DNA of 64,000 nucleotides from positions 434,001 through 498,000 of the forward strand of contig JAGTJL010000014.1 in the NCBI GenBank assembly GCA_020746875.1, given 5' to 3'. Origin of the DNA: Rhexocercosporidium sp. MPI-PUGE-AT-0058. Its lineage: Eukaryota > Ascomycota > Leotiomycetes > Helotiales. The notes under the pieces are model-generated. The model made no database searches. It had not been told where the DNA came from and worked only from the letters and a program-made list of their open reading frames with translations. How positions within the stretch are numbered: the stretch's first letter is position 1; every line of letters starts with the position of its first letter. The position numbers and the translations under genes are program-made. This document shows positions 1 to 12,200 of this stretch, piece by piece.

Positions 1-89
1 TTGAATTGGATATCATAACTTCCAGACACATAACTTCTGGCTAACCGGTCTAGCTTTAGGAAATTCAGAAGATACCATAGCATTTACCA

Positions 90-1001
90 CTACCTTGGTG
101 CTGCCCGAGCTGCTGGATCTGCTGGGTTTGTTGGCCTCCTACTGTTTGTAAGATTGATAAGTCTCAATATATCTTCGTCTTTCAAGCGACCCTCGATCGT
201 ACAGCGAGTATTGTAAGCGAAGGACAATGGGCGGGTAAAATGGACGTAAGAATCGCCATTGATGACTGCCCAGTGGGTTTTGTTTGCTGGAGCAAAAGGG
301 AAAATTCGGTGACTCGTCAAATTTGGATATGTAGAATCGGTGTGCGTGCCTCGAAAATACTGAGAATCTCTAATCCCCACAAACTCCGATTTTTCCTTCT
401 TTTTCAATCCTTTGCCTCCATGCGAGAAAATCGGGAGCCCAACGAGATGCTGGGCAAAGCGTGATATGACAACAATCTTCCTATTCTTAGAGTAAACCCA
501 GCCCAACGCGGTCAGCGTTTGTTCTTGCGTCGCTTCGAGTTTGATTCTGTTTTTGGGGTCCTGATACACCTCTTCGTGGGAAGCAACGGATATGATCTGA
601 CCAAGCTTGAACTGTTGAGGCTCTAAGACCTGACCGAAGAGTCTAACTTCTTTCTTTTTTTTCGCAACAGGGTCAAAGATAGAAGCAGATACCGCCTTTG
701 ACGGTGGGTCTTTCTCTACGACGTCTTGCTCGCTCGATTCATCATCTTCTTTTAGTGTCAAAAGAGCGTCCGATGTTTTGGTATTTTGCTTGATGTAGCC
801 TTTTGGTGGGATTTTATCGAGTTTAAGAATTTCGTTCTTGCGAGATGTTTTCTTTATAATTGCTTTGGGAGTTACGCTGGTTGTAACTTTGGTAACCTTT
901 CTGGGAGATGTTCTGGTAGCCTTGCGAAGGGGGCTTTTTGGCCAGGCTTTAGGAGACCCTTTTGGAGATTTCTGTGAGTTAATCGTTTTCTTGGGAGACA
1001 T
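90..1001 (-). CDS. DUF6590-like protein with SPKK-rich N-terminal tail
   Basis: Single-exon gene of 303 residues starting at the ATG at 1001. The first ~50 residues are very basic and carry repeated Ser-Pro-Lys/Arg motifs (SPKK, SPKG, SPKA, SPLRK, SPRK), like the minor-groove-binding tails of some histones H1 and H2B. A charged linker follows. From about residue 120 to 290 the sequence resembles the fungal DUF6590 domain: an 'F..GQIISV' opening, a 'RKIVVISRFAQHLVGLPIFSHGGKG' core in which a strand is followed by a Pro-Ile and Gly-rich turn, and a late segment running from 'DSYVHFTRPLSF' into 'GRLKDEDILRLINL'. The function of that domain is unknown. The tail suggests a nuclear or DNA-bound role, which is inference. 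The family call is moderate; the reading frame is solid. Confidence 0.65.
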   Translation of the reverse strand: MSPKKTINSQKSPKGSPKAWPKSPLRKATRTSPRKVTKVTTSVTPKAIIKKTSRKNEILKLDKIPPKGYIKQNTKTSDALLTLKEDDESSEQDVVEKDPPSKAVSASIFDPVAKKKKEVRLFGQVLEPQQFKLGQIISVASHEEVYQDPKNRIKLEATQEQTLTALGWVYSKNRKIVVISRFAQHLVGLPIFSHGGKGLKKKEKSEFVGIRDSQYFRGTHTDSTYPNLTSHRIFPFAPANKTHWAVINGDSYVHFTRPLSFAYNTRCTIEGRLKDEDILRLINLTNSRRPTNPADPAARAAPR

Positions 1002-1653
1002 TCTTTGAGTTTAGAACGAATTGAGGCTTGACAGAGCTACAGGCTACAATGGCTCGCAATTAGTGATGTCAATGGGAACGAGGAGTATACAACAAAGAAT
1101 TATTCCATCCTTTGTAGGGATTTCTGAAAGAATGCCCGTTTGCGACGACACGACAGACCTTGTTTTCCTGCAGAGTTATATACTTGAATGTTGAAAAGTT
1201 TCGACCGGATTTGTCCAGATCTTACTTCTACACTTCTCGCGGTCCTGCCTTAGGCAGCATATACTAGCTAGAATAGGCTTATTACAGTACTATAATGTAT
1301 TTGATTACCAGCCTATAATATCTTAATCTTATTTCCAACATGTAAAAAATAGAAAAGTTAACACTGTTTGCATCTAATAACACCTCGAATGAAAAGGCGT
1401 CGTTATAAGCTAAGTAGACAACAGTTTGAAACATTTAGATGCTACATCATCCCCCTGTTAACCCGTAGATATCCTGTTAAACAAACGCAAATCTAAACAG
1501 TATATCAATTTGGCCAATCCAATGTAGGTATAGCGTTCCTCGTATGATGTTGTAGGCTATTTCTACTGAAAGGAAGGGCTTCTTGCTCTGAAACACCAAG
1601 TCTTTTTCAGCCGGATAGAGTAAAAAAATCCAGACACCCCAACACTAATTTTA
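1002..1653. other. Intergenic, no gene seen
   Basis: This is the upstream region of the DUF6590-like gene and the downstream region of the metallophosphoesterase gene. The part around 1255-1430 is AT-rich. I see no open frame with family signal, no tRNA-like structure and no clear repeat. Confidence 0.5.
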
Positions 1654-2571
1654 TCAAGGAAGCTGCAGTTCAACGAGCCAAGGTGAGTGTACCCGCTTTC
1701 CCCTCTCGTTTCCAATCGAGGCATTTACCACTAATGTCTCCTCTTGAGGCACAATAACAGGTTCATCAGATATAGGGAAGATACCGTAGCCTCGGTTCGT
1801 CTTCTCACTGTCCAAAATAGGCTCCGCAATGTATGAATGCGATCCTGCTATAGCGAGTTCCTCGGCTGTAGACTTATTCTCTTGCCAACGAATTCTGTAG
1901 GCGCCATGTGCGTCGTGGATATGACCAAAGCAATGCAAAAGCGGTTTGGTTCTAGCTATCGCTTGCATCAAATTCTGGCAACCTCGACTTCTTCCGTCTC
2001 CGAGCTGATCGAGAATAGACTTTGCTGGTCCGTGAGTCATGACAATTTCAACTCCGCTTGGTATGATCGAAGTCTTCGTGCCAACATATATTGCGTCGGG
2101 CTGACCTTGATCCATCGGGTTAAATCGGTCGTGGAGCTGGGGGTATTTAAAAGCTGTGACACTGTCGAAGAGAGGCTGATATGGCGAGGCAAAAATTGCG
2201 AAACTCGTTCCGTTTCGCAATGTGAATGTGTGAGTTCCTTCTTCAAGATAGACAACGCCTTGTTGACGGGCACTTTCCCAGAGACAGATCGCTTTCTCGT
2301 GTCGTAGTTCACCTCCGCTATGTACAGCGACGAAATCCTTGTCCAGGTCAAGATCGTGGTTTCCAGCAATGACCAACTTCAATTCAGCATCAACACCTGC
2401 TAGCCAATCGATCGCCTTCTGGAATTCCTTCAGAGTGCCATTTTCAGTGAGGTCTCCACAATGAAGAAAAACGTCAGCCTTAGGCAGTCGGCTTTGAGTC
2501 TCCAAATCTGGTAAATCAAGACCATGAGTGTCGGATACGATAAGGAAACGGACTGCTGCCTTGTTGTTCAT
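1654..2571 (-). CDS. Calcineurin-like metallophosphoesterase (MPPED-like)
   Basis: Single exon, 305 residues, ATG at 2571 in good context. The full set of calcineurin-type metal-binding motifs is present and in order: D-T-H near residue 14, GDLTENG near 39, GNHD near 70, MTHGP near 178 and GHIHDAHG near 216. These residues bind a dinuclear metal centre that hydrolyses phosphoester bonds. The short length and the GHIHDAHGAYR ending of the core match the MPPED1/2 and UPF0046 group, usually phosphodiesterases of uncertain substrate. No signal peptide or membrane segment is seen, so it is probably soluble. It is divergently oriented to the CorA-like gene, about 400 bp away. Confidence 0.85.
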   Translation of the reverse strand: MNNKAAVRFLIVSDTHGLDLPDLETQSRLPKADVFLHCGDLTENGTLKEFQKAIDWLAGVDAELKLVIAGNHDLDLDKDFVAVHSGGELRHEKAICLWESARQQGVVYLEEGTHTFTLRNGTSFAIFASPYQPLFDSVTAFKYPQLHDRFNPMDQGQPDAIYVGTKTSIIPSGVEIVMTHGPAKSILDQLGDGRSRGCQNLMQAIARTKPLLHCFGHIHDAHGAYRIRWQENKSTAEELAIAGSHSYIAEPILDSEKTNRGYGIFPISDEPVIVPQEETLVVNASIGNERGKRVHSPWLVELQLP

Positions 2572-2975
2572 GGTGGTGTGGTGCTATTCTTGGCGCAAAA
2601 TAGCATGGATATCTTGCGATAGGTCAGACGGGAGGCGTGAGGTGCCCTTTGTCTATTAGCAGAAGAGGTGGAATTTACCCCTAAATTATGCCCTCACTAA
2701 GCTTTCTCTTAGAGTATCGGTCTGTACGGATTCTGCCCTGCAGCATTTATAGATTTAGCAAGTGATGACTTTCGCGGAAACGCCCAGCTGAACGATTTTC
2801 ATGCAGCCACCACAGGGCGTTGCCGACTTCATCCAATCCTGCAGCAAGGTTTTATTCTGCATTCTGACAGATGTCTACCCCGGGCGTGGCTTACAACCCA
2901 AGGCGGATTGCTAGTATTCTATATAGTTACCAACTTCTTGTTGTAATCAAAGCAGGTTCTAGGAAGCTATAAATC

Positions 2976-4980
2976 ATGGATCACTATTGCTCTCCTATCA
3001 TGGAAATGTTGGCTGCAGATCCAGCCAACTCGAGTGGTGCCGGCAGCCTGAACAGGCCAGAAGATGAAGGGAGACGAGAGCAGGACGACCGCCGCGCGTC
3101 GAGCCTTCTGCCACATAGGCCACCACCAGATATACTTCAGCACGAGTCCAGAAGTTCTGTTCGCGTACGCCATCTGCGTAAGAAGCCCTCGGCAAAAATA
3201 GAACAAGTGCTGACAGCATCGGTAGTTGATCCGGATCAATACGCCAAATCGATCAAGGCGCACTCCTCTCGGTCAATCACGAGCTCATCATTTCCTGGAA
3301 ACAATTACATCGACCTCGCAACATGGCTTCTGCAAGACTCTGAATCCTTTCAGTCGCTTTCCAACCAACCTCACTTGCTTGCGTTGCTGTACGAATTAGG
3401 TGTGCAAGGCTCAGAGAACTCAAGTACTTTTGCTCAAAGTGATGTACAGGCCCTGGCATCAGTCCCACGGCCGTCAAAAGACCGCGGTCAAATCCTTTTT
3501 ATCCGCGGATACATGTCACCTGAGTGGATAACAACCATAGGAAGCAAGTATGGTATTGATCCTGAATTCATACTCAGACACCTTGACTTTTTTGCCAGCT
3601 CAACCTACCGTCGACTGTTCAGTCTGCCATCACTGGCTAGCACGACAAATAATACCACCCGGCTTTGCGTCAATACTATTCTCTATCGTGATGGAAGTTC
3701 TCAAAATCGTAGTTCCGGGCCAGATATAATGTGTCAATGGAGAGAAGAAGCCGAAGCCTTGTCAACATACAAGCGGCAGTTGAGGAACCAAGCCCGCTGT
3801 GGAGACTCCTTGATCCGAGAATACTCGACGTTGGACGAGCACTACGCCATCGTTGAGCAATGGATATCAATCAGCCTAACAAGAAATGGAGAAGGCTGGC
3901 TGGGTAGGTCAGGTTACTTCCAAGAGTCCCTAACTTTGCTGAAGGTGTGTAGGTCTTGTATGGATGGACCAGGGAAGAGACCTCACTCTCTCCCCGGGAG
4001 GACCATGGACGACACATATACGCTCGAACGCTTCAGCCTTCCCTATCATCCAACACCATCCAAAGATGACTTCTCGAACGACATACAACTCCACGGGCGT
4101 TGTGTCCTGTGATCTCAACACTCTCAGGTCCCCGTATAATTCGTCGATGCCACCGGTACCCCAGAGCGGTTATCTCTTACCACTAGAGTATGACTCACTT
4201 CTTACTCTTACAGACTTGAGCAGGCGCTCTGTAACAGATCCGTTGATCGCACTGGCACCTGTATTGGCCCACGCAGCTTTCTCTGAAAATCAAGTTCTCA
4301 ACCTCATCCGCGGTCAAATCGACCACGAGGTCGATGCTCTAGTGCCAGAATTCCAAGGATCAATCGAGAAACTGCAGTATCTTTCCAATATCCTCGACCG
4401 CCATGTCACGCAGCTGAAGCAGTCTGTCAGAGCAATTGAGATGCTGTTCGAGGCCCACTGCAGTTCGAGCGGTGGACAGCTCCCACAACGACGCAACAGA
4501 AGAGAGCGTGGCTCTGCAGAGAGTATAGCAAGTCATTTGGAAGACAGAGACAGCCGTCAAGATGCTGAGGGAATTCTCGGGTCTTTTTTCGGCTCCCCAT
4601 CGGGGACTTTTACGCCAAAGGGATTGGTTGGAGACTACAAGGACCTGCATGACAGGGCGGCTGTACTCTCCGGCCGATGTACAACGGGTATTGAGATCAT
4701 GATGAACAAGGCGATGGTGAAAGAGTCGAAAAAAGCCGTCGAGCAGACAGGGCGGTTGAAAAAGCTCACTTTGCTCGCGACGTTCTTCATACCGCTCAGT
4801 TTCTCTTCAAGTATTTTTGGCATGAACTTTAAGGTCTTTGGACAAGGAGAGCTGGGCTTGTGGTGGTTTTTCGTCTTATCGGTGCCAATAACCACTGTTG
4901 CCTTTATCTATTACCTATGGGATGCTCAGAAATCAAGGGATGTTTGGAAAAGAGTAAGGAAATGTACGAAACAGGCATGA
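2976..4980 (+). CDS. CorA-like Mg2+ transporter-domain protein
   Basis: Two exons, 2976-3903 and 3953-4980, joined by a 49-bp GT-AG intron, give 651 residues. The join restores the line 'EGWL-GLVWMDQGRDL..PGGPW', which neither frame gives alone. The N-terminal ~300 residues are a cytosolic fungal domain. The C-terminal third has a long helical stretch and two hydrophobic segments. The first (LTLLATFFIPLSFSSSIF) runs straight into the GMN signature of CorA channels (here GMNF). The second is LWWFFVLSVPITTVAFIYYLW. CorA proteins are Mg2+ channels. Many fungal members with this large variable N-terminus are uncharacterised, so substrate and localisation are open. Confidence 0.82.
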
Positions 4981-5243
4981 ATTGACTTCGACTCTTCAGG
5001 ACAATCTACAGCTCATATTTCTAACCCATTTCAAGTCTACCCTAGTTGCCCAAGTCCATGACACGGTCCCCCTTGAATGTTGATTTGTTGATTGGCGATT
5101 GTTCTGACACCGTGTCAGCATGGATTCTTTCAGCCCTTCTTCATCAACCACTTTTTGACAACTGACTAATTATGATTCTGTATGCGAAATAGCTAAATAG
5201 GGGATTGGATCATGCAACAGTAGTGATCAGGGATTTGTCATGC

Positions 5244-6155
5244 TTACAGAGACGTAGACCTGAGTACCTCGACACCACGAGATAAACTTGCTGTCGCTAG
5301 GGACCTGGAAGCTTCCCAGGCTCGAGACCGTTGATCCTGGCTCTCTTCAAAACTCCGCCGCCGGTGCGGAATGGCCTGGTAGTACGGTTCTTTTGGGTCA
5401 TCATGTGGGAATGCACTAATGTCTCCTTTCCGAAGCTCATATGCCCAGTGATGACACATTTGTTGAAGGTATAGATCAGCCTTACGGGTCTCGCCATGCT
5501 TGTATCTGTTCCGTAACAGTGATTTCAACAGCATACGTCTCCAAAATCCGTTTGGCCCCGCGCGCTTGAGCCATTTGTTGATTTGTCTACGATCATCGGG
5601 GATACGTCTGCCCTGGAAGAAACGACTATACCACTGATACCACCCTATTACAATTAACACGATTGTTCAGCGGCACTGTCCACGAGAGTCTCTATTCTGT
5701 ACATAAAAATAATAAAGATATAAAGATATCCTTGGAGAATACACACCTGCGGCTAACCATTCCTCGACCGATTGATCGCACGAAACTTTATACTTGTTGA
5801 CTAGCTCCGCATACCCATCGTTGCCTTCGCCCGTCAGATATCTGCCAATATCCAAGCCAACAAGCCATTCACTGGGTAACTCGCACCAGCTGCCCTCGGA
5901 CTCATGACTTCCACCCAAATCCAAACTTAGCTTTCTCGATCTGAAGGGCCAGAAGTAGCCTCCTCCAAACGCGCCCTCGTGTATGATTTCCTTGGGTGTT
6001 TTGTTCGGGGTGAAGTCCGGGAAGTCTTCGAAGTGCAACGTGCCGTGCTCGTCGCGGGTTGGTGGTTTGGCTTTTGGTTCCCATTTCCACCCGTTCGTGA
6101 CAAAGCGTACCCGGTCTGGGGTGGGGTCATAAATGGTGTCTAAAGCGGGTAGCAT
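5244..6155 (-). CDS. Conserved protein of unknown function (GxFGGGYF / W..WY...F.GRR type)
   Basis: Two exons on the minus strand, 6155-5747 and 5644-5244, with a 102-bp intron (donor GTGTGT, acceptor AATAG), give 269 residues. Splicing joins 'EEWLAAG' to 'GWYQWYSRFFQGRR' in frame. Recognisable blocks are 'EGAFGGGYFWPF' around residue 60, 'EWLVGLDIGRYL' around 95 and 'WYQWYSRFFQGRRIPDDRRQINKW' near 140. I recall related unnamed proteins in fungi and some bacteria, but I know no function. It contains many aromatic and basic residues and shows no signal peptide or membrane helix. Its 3' end faces the CorA-like gene across about 260 bp. Confidence 0.7.
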
Positions 6156-6810
6156 TGTATAGTTGATTACTTGGAAGTTGCTCAGAAAGTAATTGTAGAT
6201 TCGCTCGATGGGTCAAGAATCGAGATCACAGATGTGATGCTTGGAATGACTTTGACAGCAATACAGCCGGATTGAGGATGGAGGGAAGCCCACATCCATT
6301 CCCTCAGATCAGCAGAGCCGCCTGGTTGTGGACCTGTGACTAGATGTGATGCATCAGAGAGTTTGATTGGAGCCCCAGCTGGGCAACTTCATTGGTCTTA
6401 CTGGTCGCTGAGCAGGGCTGACGGGGCTATTTCTATTTTGCCAGAAGATTGCGTTTGGACATAGGATTCGACGCCCTCTATAAAGATCCTAATATGAAGC
6501 CTGTAATGGATCCAGCCCTGCATGCACGTTGCATACATCACGCGCAGCTCTTGACGTGGAACGCATGCACATTGCTGTTTACAGAAGAAGTTGTTGAGAG
6601 CGGGTATGAAGGCCTGATTCCCAGCAGAGCCTCGTCAGAGGAAGATAGTATTCGAACAGTCATCAGGGTGCGATGCAAATGGCAATGATGGGAGGTCTAA
6701 AACAGTCAAGCACAGGAAGAGCCTCACGGTGTTCACAACTGCACTCGGCAACGAAATAATTTGATTTTTACTACTGCTGAAAGAAAACCATTTTCTTATC
6801 CCAGACTTTC
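6156..6810. other. Intergenic, no gene seen
   Basis: Lies between the start of the conserved unknown and the 3' end of the aldo-keto reductase. A short open frame on the plus strand (6449-6688) has no family signal and I do not call it. Nothing else is visible. Confidence 0.5.
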
Positions 6811-8124
6811 TCAAATCTTTTCAGTATTGGTGTAATCGTCGTCGTCGTCGAAGAAGACACGCATGGGTAGGAAGCCGTCCCCGCATGCTTTGTATCGCTC
6901 TTTGACCGCATTGAGCTCCTCCATCTGCTCAGAGCTGAGCTCCCATCCGTTGATATCAAAGTTATCGCGAATGCGATCAGCCTTTGTGCTTCGGGGGATG
7001 ACGCTGGTACCTCGCTGAATACCCCATGACAGTCTGTAAATGTTAGAGCCTGTAGACAACATTAAGATATCCCAGAATGAATCTCACAATATTTGCGCCT
7101 TTGTCTTCTTTGTGCTCTCCGCAATGCTGTTCAAAGTTGCATCTTTGCCGGAGAGGAGTGGGGACTTCTCAGAACCGAGACAAGAGTATGCGGTCACATG
7201 AATGCCCTTTGACTTGCAGACTTCAACCAATTTGTTCCTACGGTCTGTTAGAGATGATAGTAAAGTGTTAGAGCAACAACTTACGAAGGATGGTTTGGGT
7301 GAAGCTGAGATTGATTTAGCAAGTGAGGAAGACAACGAGGTTGGGAGATCTATGGGGAACATACCTCAATCTGGTTGATGGCAGGAACAGTTTTACAAGT
7401 CGGATGGCCCAACAACTTCTCGAGAAATATGAGCTGAACATTGCAGATGCCAATGTTCTTGACCTTGCCAGTCGCCGGTAGCTTTTGCATGGCCTCCCTG
7501 AATCGCGAGTTAGGCTTGATACCCAGGCGAAGAAGTCCGAAACTTACCATGTTTTGATGAAATCCCAGTCTGGAAGAGTCTTCGTGGTATCTTCAGGATC
7601 GGTTGCACATGGCCAATGCTGATTCAATTTAGCTGCCATCCAGAGCCGCTAAGAGGGAAACAACGTTACCATGAGGAATGCATCCAAGTACTCAACGTCG
7701 AGGTTTTTCAAGGACTCATCAATGGCTTCCTCAACTCTGTGATGCCATCTATGATCAAGCTTTGCAAGGATATCAGTATCATGCTCACACGGGGCTCCTA
7801 GCCGGAGTAAAGCGAACCTTGGACGTCAGCCAGATATCCCCCCTTGGCACCCCGGATGCTTTGATGCCTTTCCCGACTTCTTTCTCGTTGCCGTAGGCGT
7901 AGGCGGTATCGACATGTCTGTAGCCCGATTGCAGCGCGATCTTCACAGACTCGATAGCTTCGTCTCCTTTGACGTGCCAGGTGCCGCACCCGATGGCAGG
8001 AATACTGTCACCTTGGGAGATCATGTCAGCTTGCCCGAATTTTGTTCTGTGAGAAATGCGGCGTACCTGTATTCAAGGTGAATCTCCGCTCTGTACGCTT
8101 GATTTCCGAACCCGAACTCATCAT
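6811..8124 (-). CDS. Aldo-keto reductase, eight exons
   Basis: Exons (minus strand): 8124-8067, 8011-7818, 7759-7670, 7618-7548, 7497-7365, 7304-7285, 7237-7088 and 7033-6811, giving 312 residues. Every junction keeps frame and rebuilds the family sequence. The catalytic tetrad is visible: D54 and Y59 (VDTAYAYG), K84 (LTSK) and H115 (LMHW, split by an intron between Met and His). The NADPH-binding C-terminal motif reads IPRSTKADRIRDN, with Arg in place of the more usual Lys of IPKS. The enzyme would reduce aldehydes or ketones with NADPH in the cytosol. Family members close to this in fungi include glycerol dehydrogenases. The second intron has a weak donor (GTTCGC) and is the least certain. 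Exon 6 is only 20 nt. Confidence 0.87.
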
Positions 8125-9229
8125 GTGTGGTTTGATATCGAACAGACGAGACTCCCGTGGAATGGAAGTAGCATAGCAGGATTATGTCTGCTTTTGTGGG
8201 CTACGGGAGGGATGGCTCTTTCGTCGCTGAAGGACTAGCGGTGAAGTGGGGAGAGGCTGAACCCGGAGCGCATGAAAAGTGCCTTTGGTCTCAGTGGCTC
8301 TCTGATCTCTGATGGTCTGATTGAGTTTGTTTGCTGTTGCATCGGCCAGCCTGATGTAGTGACGCCCGGGAGGCGCGGGTGTGGGTGTGGGTGTGCAGAG
8401 CGTAAGAGGTTTCAGTGTGATATTATTGTTCACGAACAGGCCCTGTTGCTTCGTTAGCGCGGTTGCATGTGCACTTGGCTACAGTAACCTTAGCGAAGTA
8501 ATTATGCAGCCTGGCAACTCGCTTTCATAGGCACAGAAAACGACAAGGCTATGAGTTGATCTGACCGATGCTGTACAGTATGCATGTAGCTTATACGGTA
8601 GTAGGATCAATTTATCCAGCCGTGTTTGAAGCTTTCCATTGGTGTGTGCTGCCCCTTCTGCCGCTTCTGATAGGGGCAGGGGAGGCAGTGGCCGCCCATT
8701 TGACACACTTCTTTCTATGGTTCTACTTGCTCTATTTTGTGGCGAAATCTTCTCCCACTGCTTGCTGGTGACCGGCCAGAGCTGGCAGAATGATTGGGTT
8801 ACTGTTGCATGCTGTGGGCTGTGTGCTGGACACTCTAGCCTATGGGCACCGGGCAGATGCACACCCACCTTTTCCTCTTTCTTCTTCCTCGTTCCACTCA
8901 CATAGTACAATAAGTACGCGTGGGCGAGGGAGGGATGTGGATTCAAGCTGAGGGTTGCGTGGGAATGAGGGGAAGAAAGATTTCGGCATCTGAAGAGGGC
9001 ATTGTGGTACAGCAACCCTGACCACTGACCACGCGCACACTCGTAAGGTTTTCCAGACACTCTCAAACTCACTTTGGCCCACGTCAGTCCCCATTTGAGT
9101 CGACGCTGCGGTCTTTCAATGGCACTCTCACTCTTGACGTCGAAATACAAGAGCCTCATTATCGAGCGACTGGCTTTGACATTGTCGATTGGTGCTTTTC
9201 GCAGTCTGCCATTGTTGCATCTGCTTACC
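8125..9229. other. Intergenic, no convincing gene
   Basis: About 1.1 kb between two divergently transcribed genes, so it should hold both promoters. A 250-codon open frame on the minus strand (8479-9231) has biased, non-family composition and I reject it. No repeat or RNA gene is seen. Confidence 0.45.
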
Positions 9230-12200
9230 ATGGCATCTCCCAGTGTTGGCAGGTTGAGAGAGATAAGTCAAAGCTGCCAGACAAACGATGCCGATGTTGA
9301 GTTGCTGACCCAACCTGACCTCTCAAAGAGGCGGAACTAACCTTGTCAGCATCATCTTGATCCCAGGAATCGGCATCACTTCAATAGAGACATGGCCATT
9401 CTGCTCTCAGGAATGGCTGAAGCGTGTTCTGCCATCTGGGTCCAAAATAGCACGAGTGCTTGCGTTTGAGTTTTCGACCTCGCTCGATGATAAATTCTCT
9501 TGGGAAGAGGTCCTGATTGGAGGCTATCAATTATTACAGGAGCTGGCAAAAGCGCGATCGAGTCCTGGTCATACAAGAGTAAGCGCAACAAACTTAGCCT
9601 GCCCTGGATTGAGTCGGCTTTAACGAAACCTACCAGGAGACCACTCGTCCTATTTTCTGCGTATGCCATAGTCTTGGGGGTCTTGTCCTTAAACAAGCCC
9701 TCTGCGTTGCCAATGAGCAACTACAGCGGTATGATGAGTATAGGGATCTGGTGAACGCCGTCTCCGGAATTGTTTTCCTCAGCACTCCTCACATGGCGGC
9801 AAGCAGTGACGATACCTTCAATACCTTCATGACTATCTTGAAGATGACGTCCAGAAAAACTATCAAAGTACCCTCTCTTCGCACCGAAAAAGAAGCGCAG
9901 CTGCTTTCAGGCTTGGCCAAGAGATTCGAGGGCATATACTTCCGCACTCCAGTTCTCTCAATATATGAAAAGAAAGAGACCAGAATAAGCGAGCGACGAT
10001 TCAAATCGAGAACGGAGATAGTGAGTACTCCGTACGAACTATTGGTAGGATATTGACCAGAATATCAGCTCGTTTCAAAGTCCACCTGTACTACTCATGC
10101 GCCATTTGAGAAATTTCTAGGATTGTCTCTTGACCACAAAGATACCTGCAATTTTTTTAAGGCACCAGAGCTGGAGACGTCCCTGCTGAATGCTTTTGTG
10201 ACAGAGACACTGCAAGGTGCAGAATCAATTATATCTACCCGCTTGAAAGATCGTAAGACAAGCCGCCTGTTATCTTTTAAGAGCAAGGCACACAGCTAAC
10301 AATAACGTAGTGGAATTTGTTTACGCGACCGTCAGTTCCTATTCTCCTACGCAAAGTGAGATTGCTGGCGCGGGTAAGCAGTTTCCACTAGGCTTAGGAA
10401 GTAATTCATCTAGACTAACTGGTTAGGGCTAGACCATGCTGAGCCTATGGATCTGACAGGCAATGCAACTGATGGCTCAACTCAGATGGACTGTGAGATT
10501 GTCCCGAAGGTCTCGAGTCAGGAAACCTCAAGACCAAAAGTCCGCCTTCCCTGCATCATGCTTGATACTCAAGTGTCCGAGCCCAGCTTCTGTGGCCGAG
10601 AGGAAATTCTAGAGCATATCGGCAAAGAACTTCTTCCTCCAACGACAAAGGTCACATCTTCCCTGGATACTGGGCTGAGACAGTTCGCGCTCTGCGGCAT
10701 GGGTGGACTGGGGAAAACAGAAATTGCAAGGGAGTTTGCTTTACGCCATAAAGACGACTTTGATGTTGTGTTGTGGGTACGAGCAGACGAGATCGCAAAA
10801 CTGAATAATTGCTATCAGCAGATATCCATGGAGTTAGGGCTGGAGGAGCCATCAGAATGCAAAAGTCACGTTGTGAGCAGGGAGCTGGTGAAAGGGTGGT
10901 TAGCGAACCCTCTGAAAAATCCCGAGAACGTGGATGACGATTCTCACACCAACATCCACACATCTTCCGAAGCGACCTGGCTCATCATATTCGACAATGC
11001 GGACAAGCCGGATATTCTGGGTGATTATTGGCCCCAGGGAAATGGGTCAGTCTTGACAACTAGTCGCGACCCATTGGCTAAGCGACTTTTCTCGATGCGA
11101 ACATCCGGTATAAACCTGGAACCTTTGAGTGACGAGGACGGAGCTTTGTTGTTGATGAGACTTACAGGTGCTGGCGAAGAGCCAGAAGACAACGCAGAAG
11201 AACTTGCCAATCGCATCAGTCACAAGCTTGGGGGTGTGCCTATGGCCATATCTCAGATGGCAGGGTATATTGGACGACAGGAATTGAGCTTATGGGAATT
11301 CATGGACTTGTATAATGACGAGGCTGAGCATGCCGATCTGTATGACAAGAGAGACGATTCCATGATGCGGGCCTATCCACATAGAATATCCACAGTGTGG
11401 GCATTTGACAAGCTCAGGCCTGAAGCAAGGAGACTTCTTGAGATCTTAGCATTCTTGGACCCGGACGTTGTGCAAGAAGATCTTGTTGTAGAGGCATCTA
11501 CTGCAGTCTTTCCCAAGGATGTTGCATTCAAAAACAGCCATTATCGAGACCTTCGCACAGAGCTGCTGCAATCTTCTCTGATAAGAAGGAACAAGCAGAA
11601 GAATGAGCTATCAGTACACAGACTTGTGCAAGATGTAATCAAAGCCCAGTTGAGTGAGGATATGATTCAACCAACAGTAGATTTGGTTGTTCATCTCTTG
11701 TGGGCAAATTGGCCGTCAGCTATGCCAAAACCATCCCAGGTACCTGAATTACCACAGCCAAAGGCCAACAACAAGCGCCTCGAAGTTGGAAGATGGCCAG
11801 TCTGCGCAGCACTGTATCCCCACGTTTTGAGATTACACCAGCTCTGGGGCTCTTTCGCAGACATCTCTACGACCACCAAGCTACAGTTCGCATCGCTACT
11901 CAACGACGCCGCCTGGTATCAAAGCGAGCGTGGGTTGACGAGAGGATTCGATGGCTTCTTCGACACCGCAATGGATATATGTGAAAATGCAGAGCATCCC
12001 GACAAAGACTCGCTGTTGAGCAATATTCACTTCTGCCTTGGTGCCATCGCGGCTGATACAAATATCCACGAAATCAGCCGCCAGCACAAGGAGAAGTCTT
12101 TCGATATCCAATATCGAATTTCCCAAAGCCTAGGTACTGTAGACGAGAGACTAGCGCTTGCTTATAGCGAGAGGTCGATATCCCGGATTCAAGATGGCCG

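Noticed and set aside
8479..9231. 250-codon open frame on the minus strand
   Set aside because: No family signal, odd composition, overlaps a probable promoter, and no intron or start context supports it.
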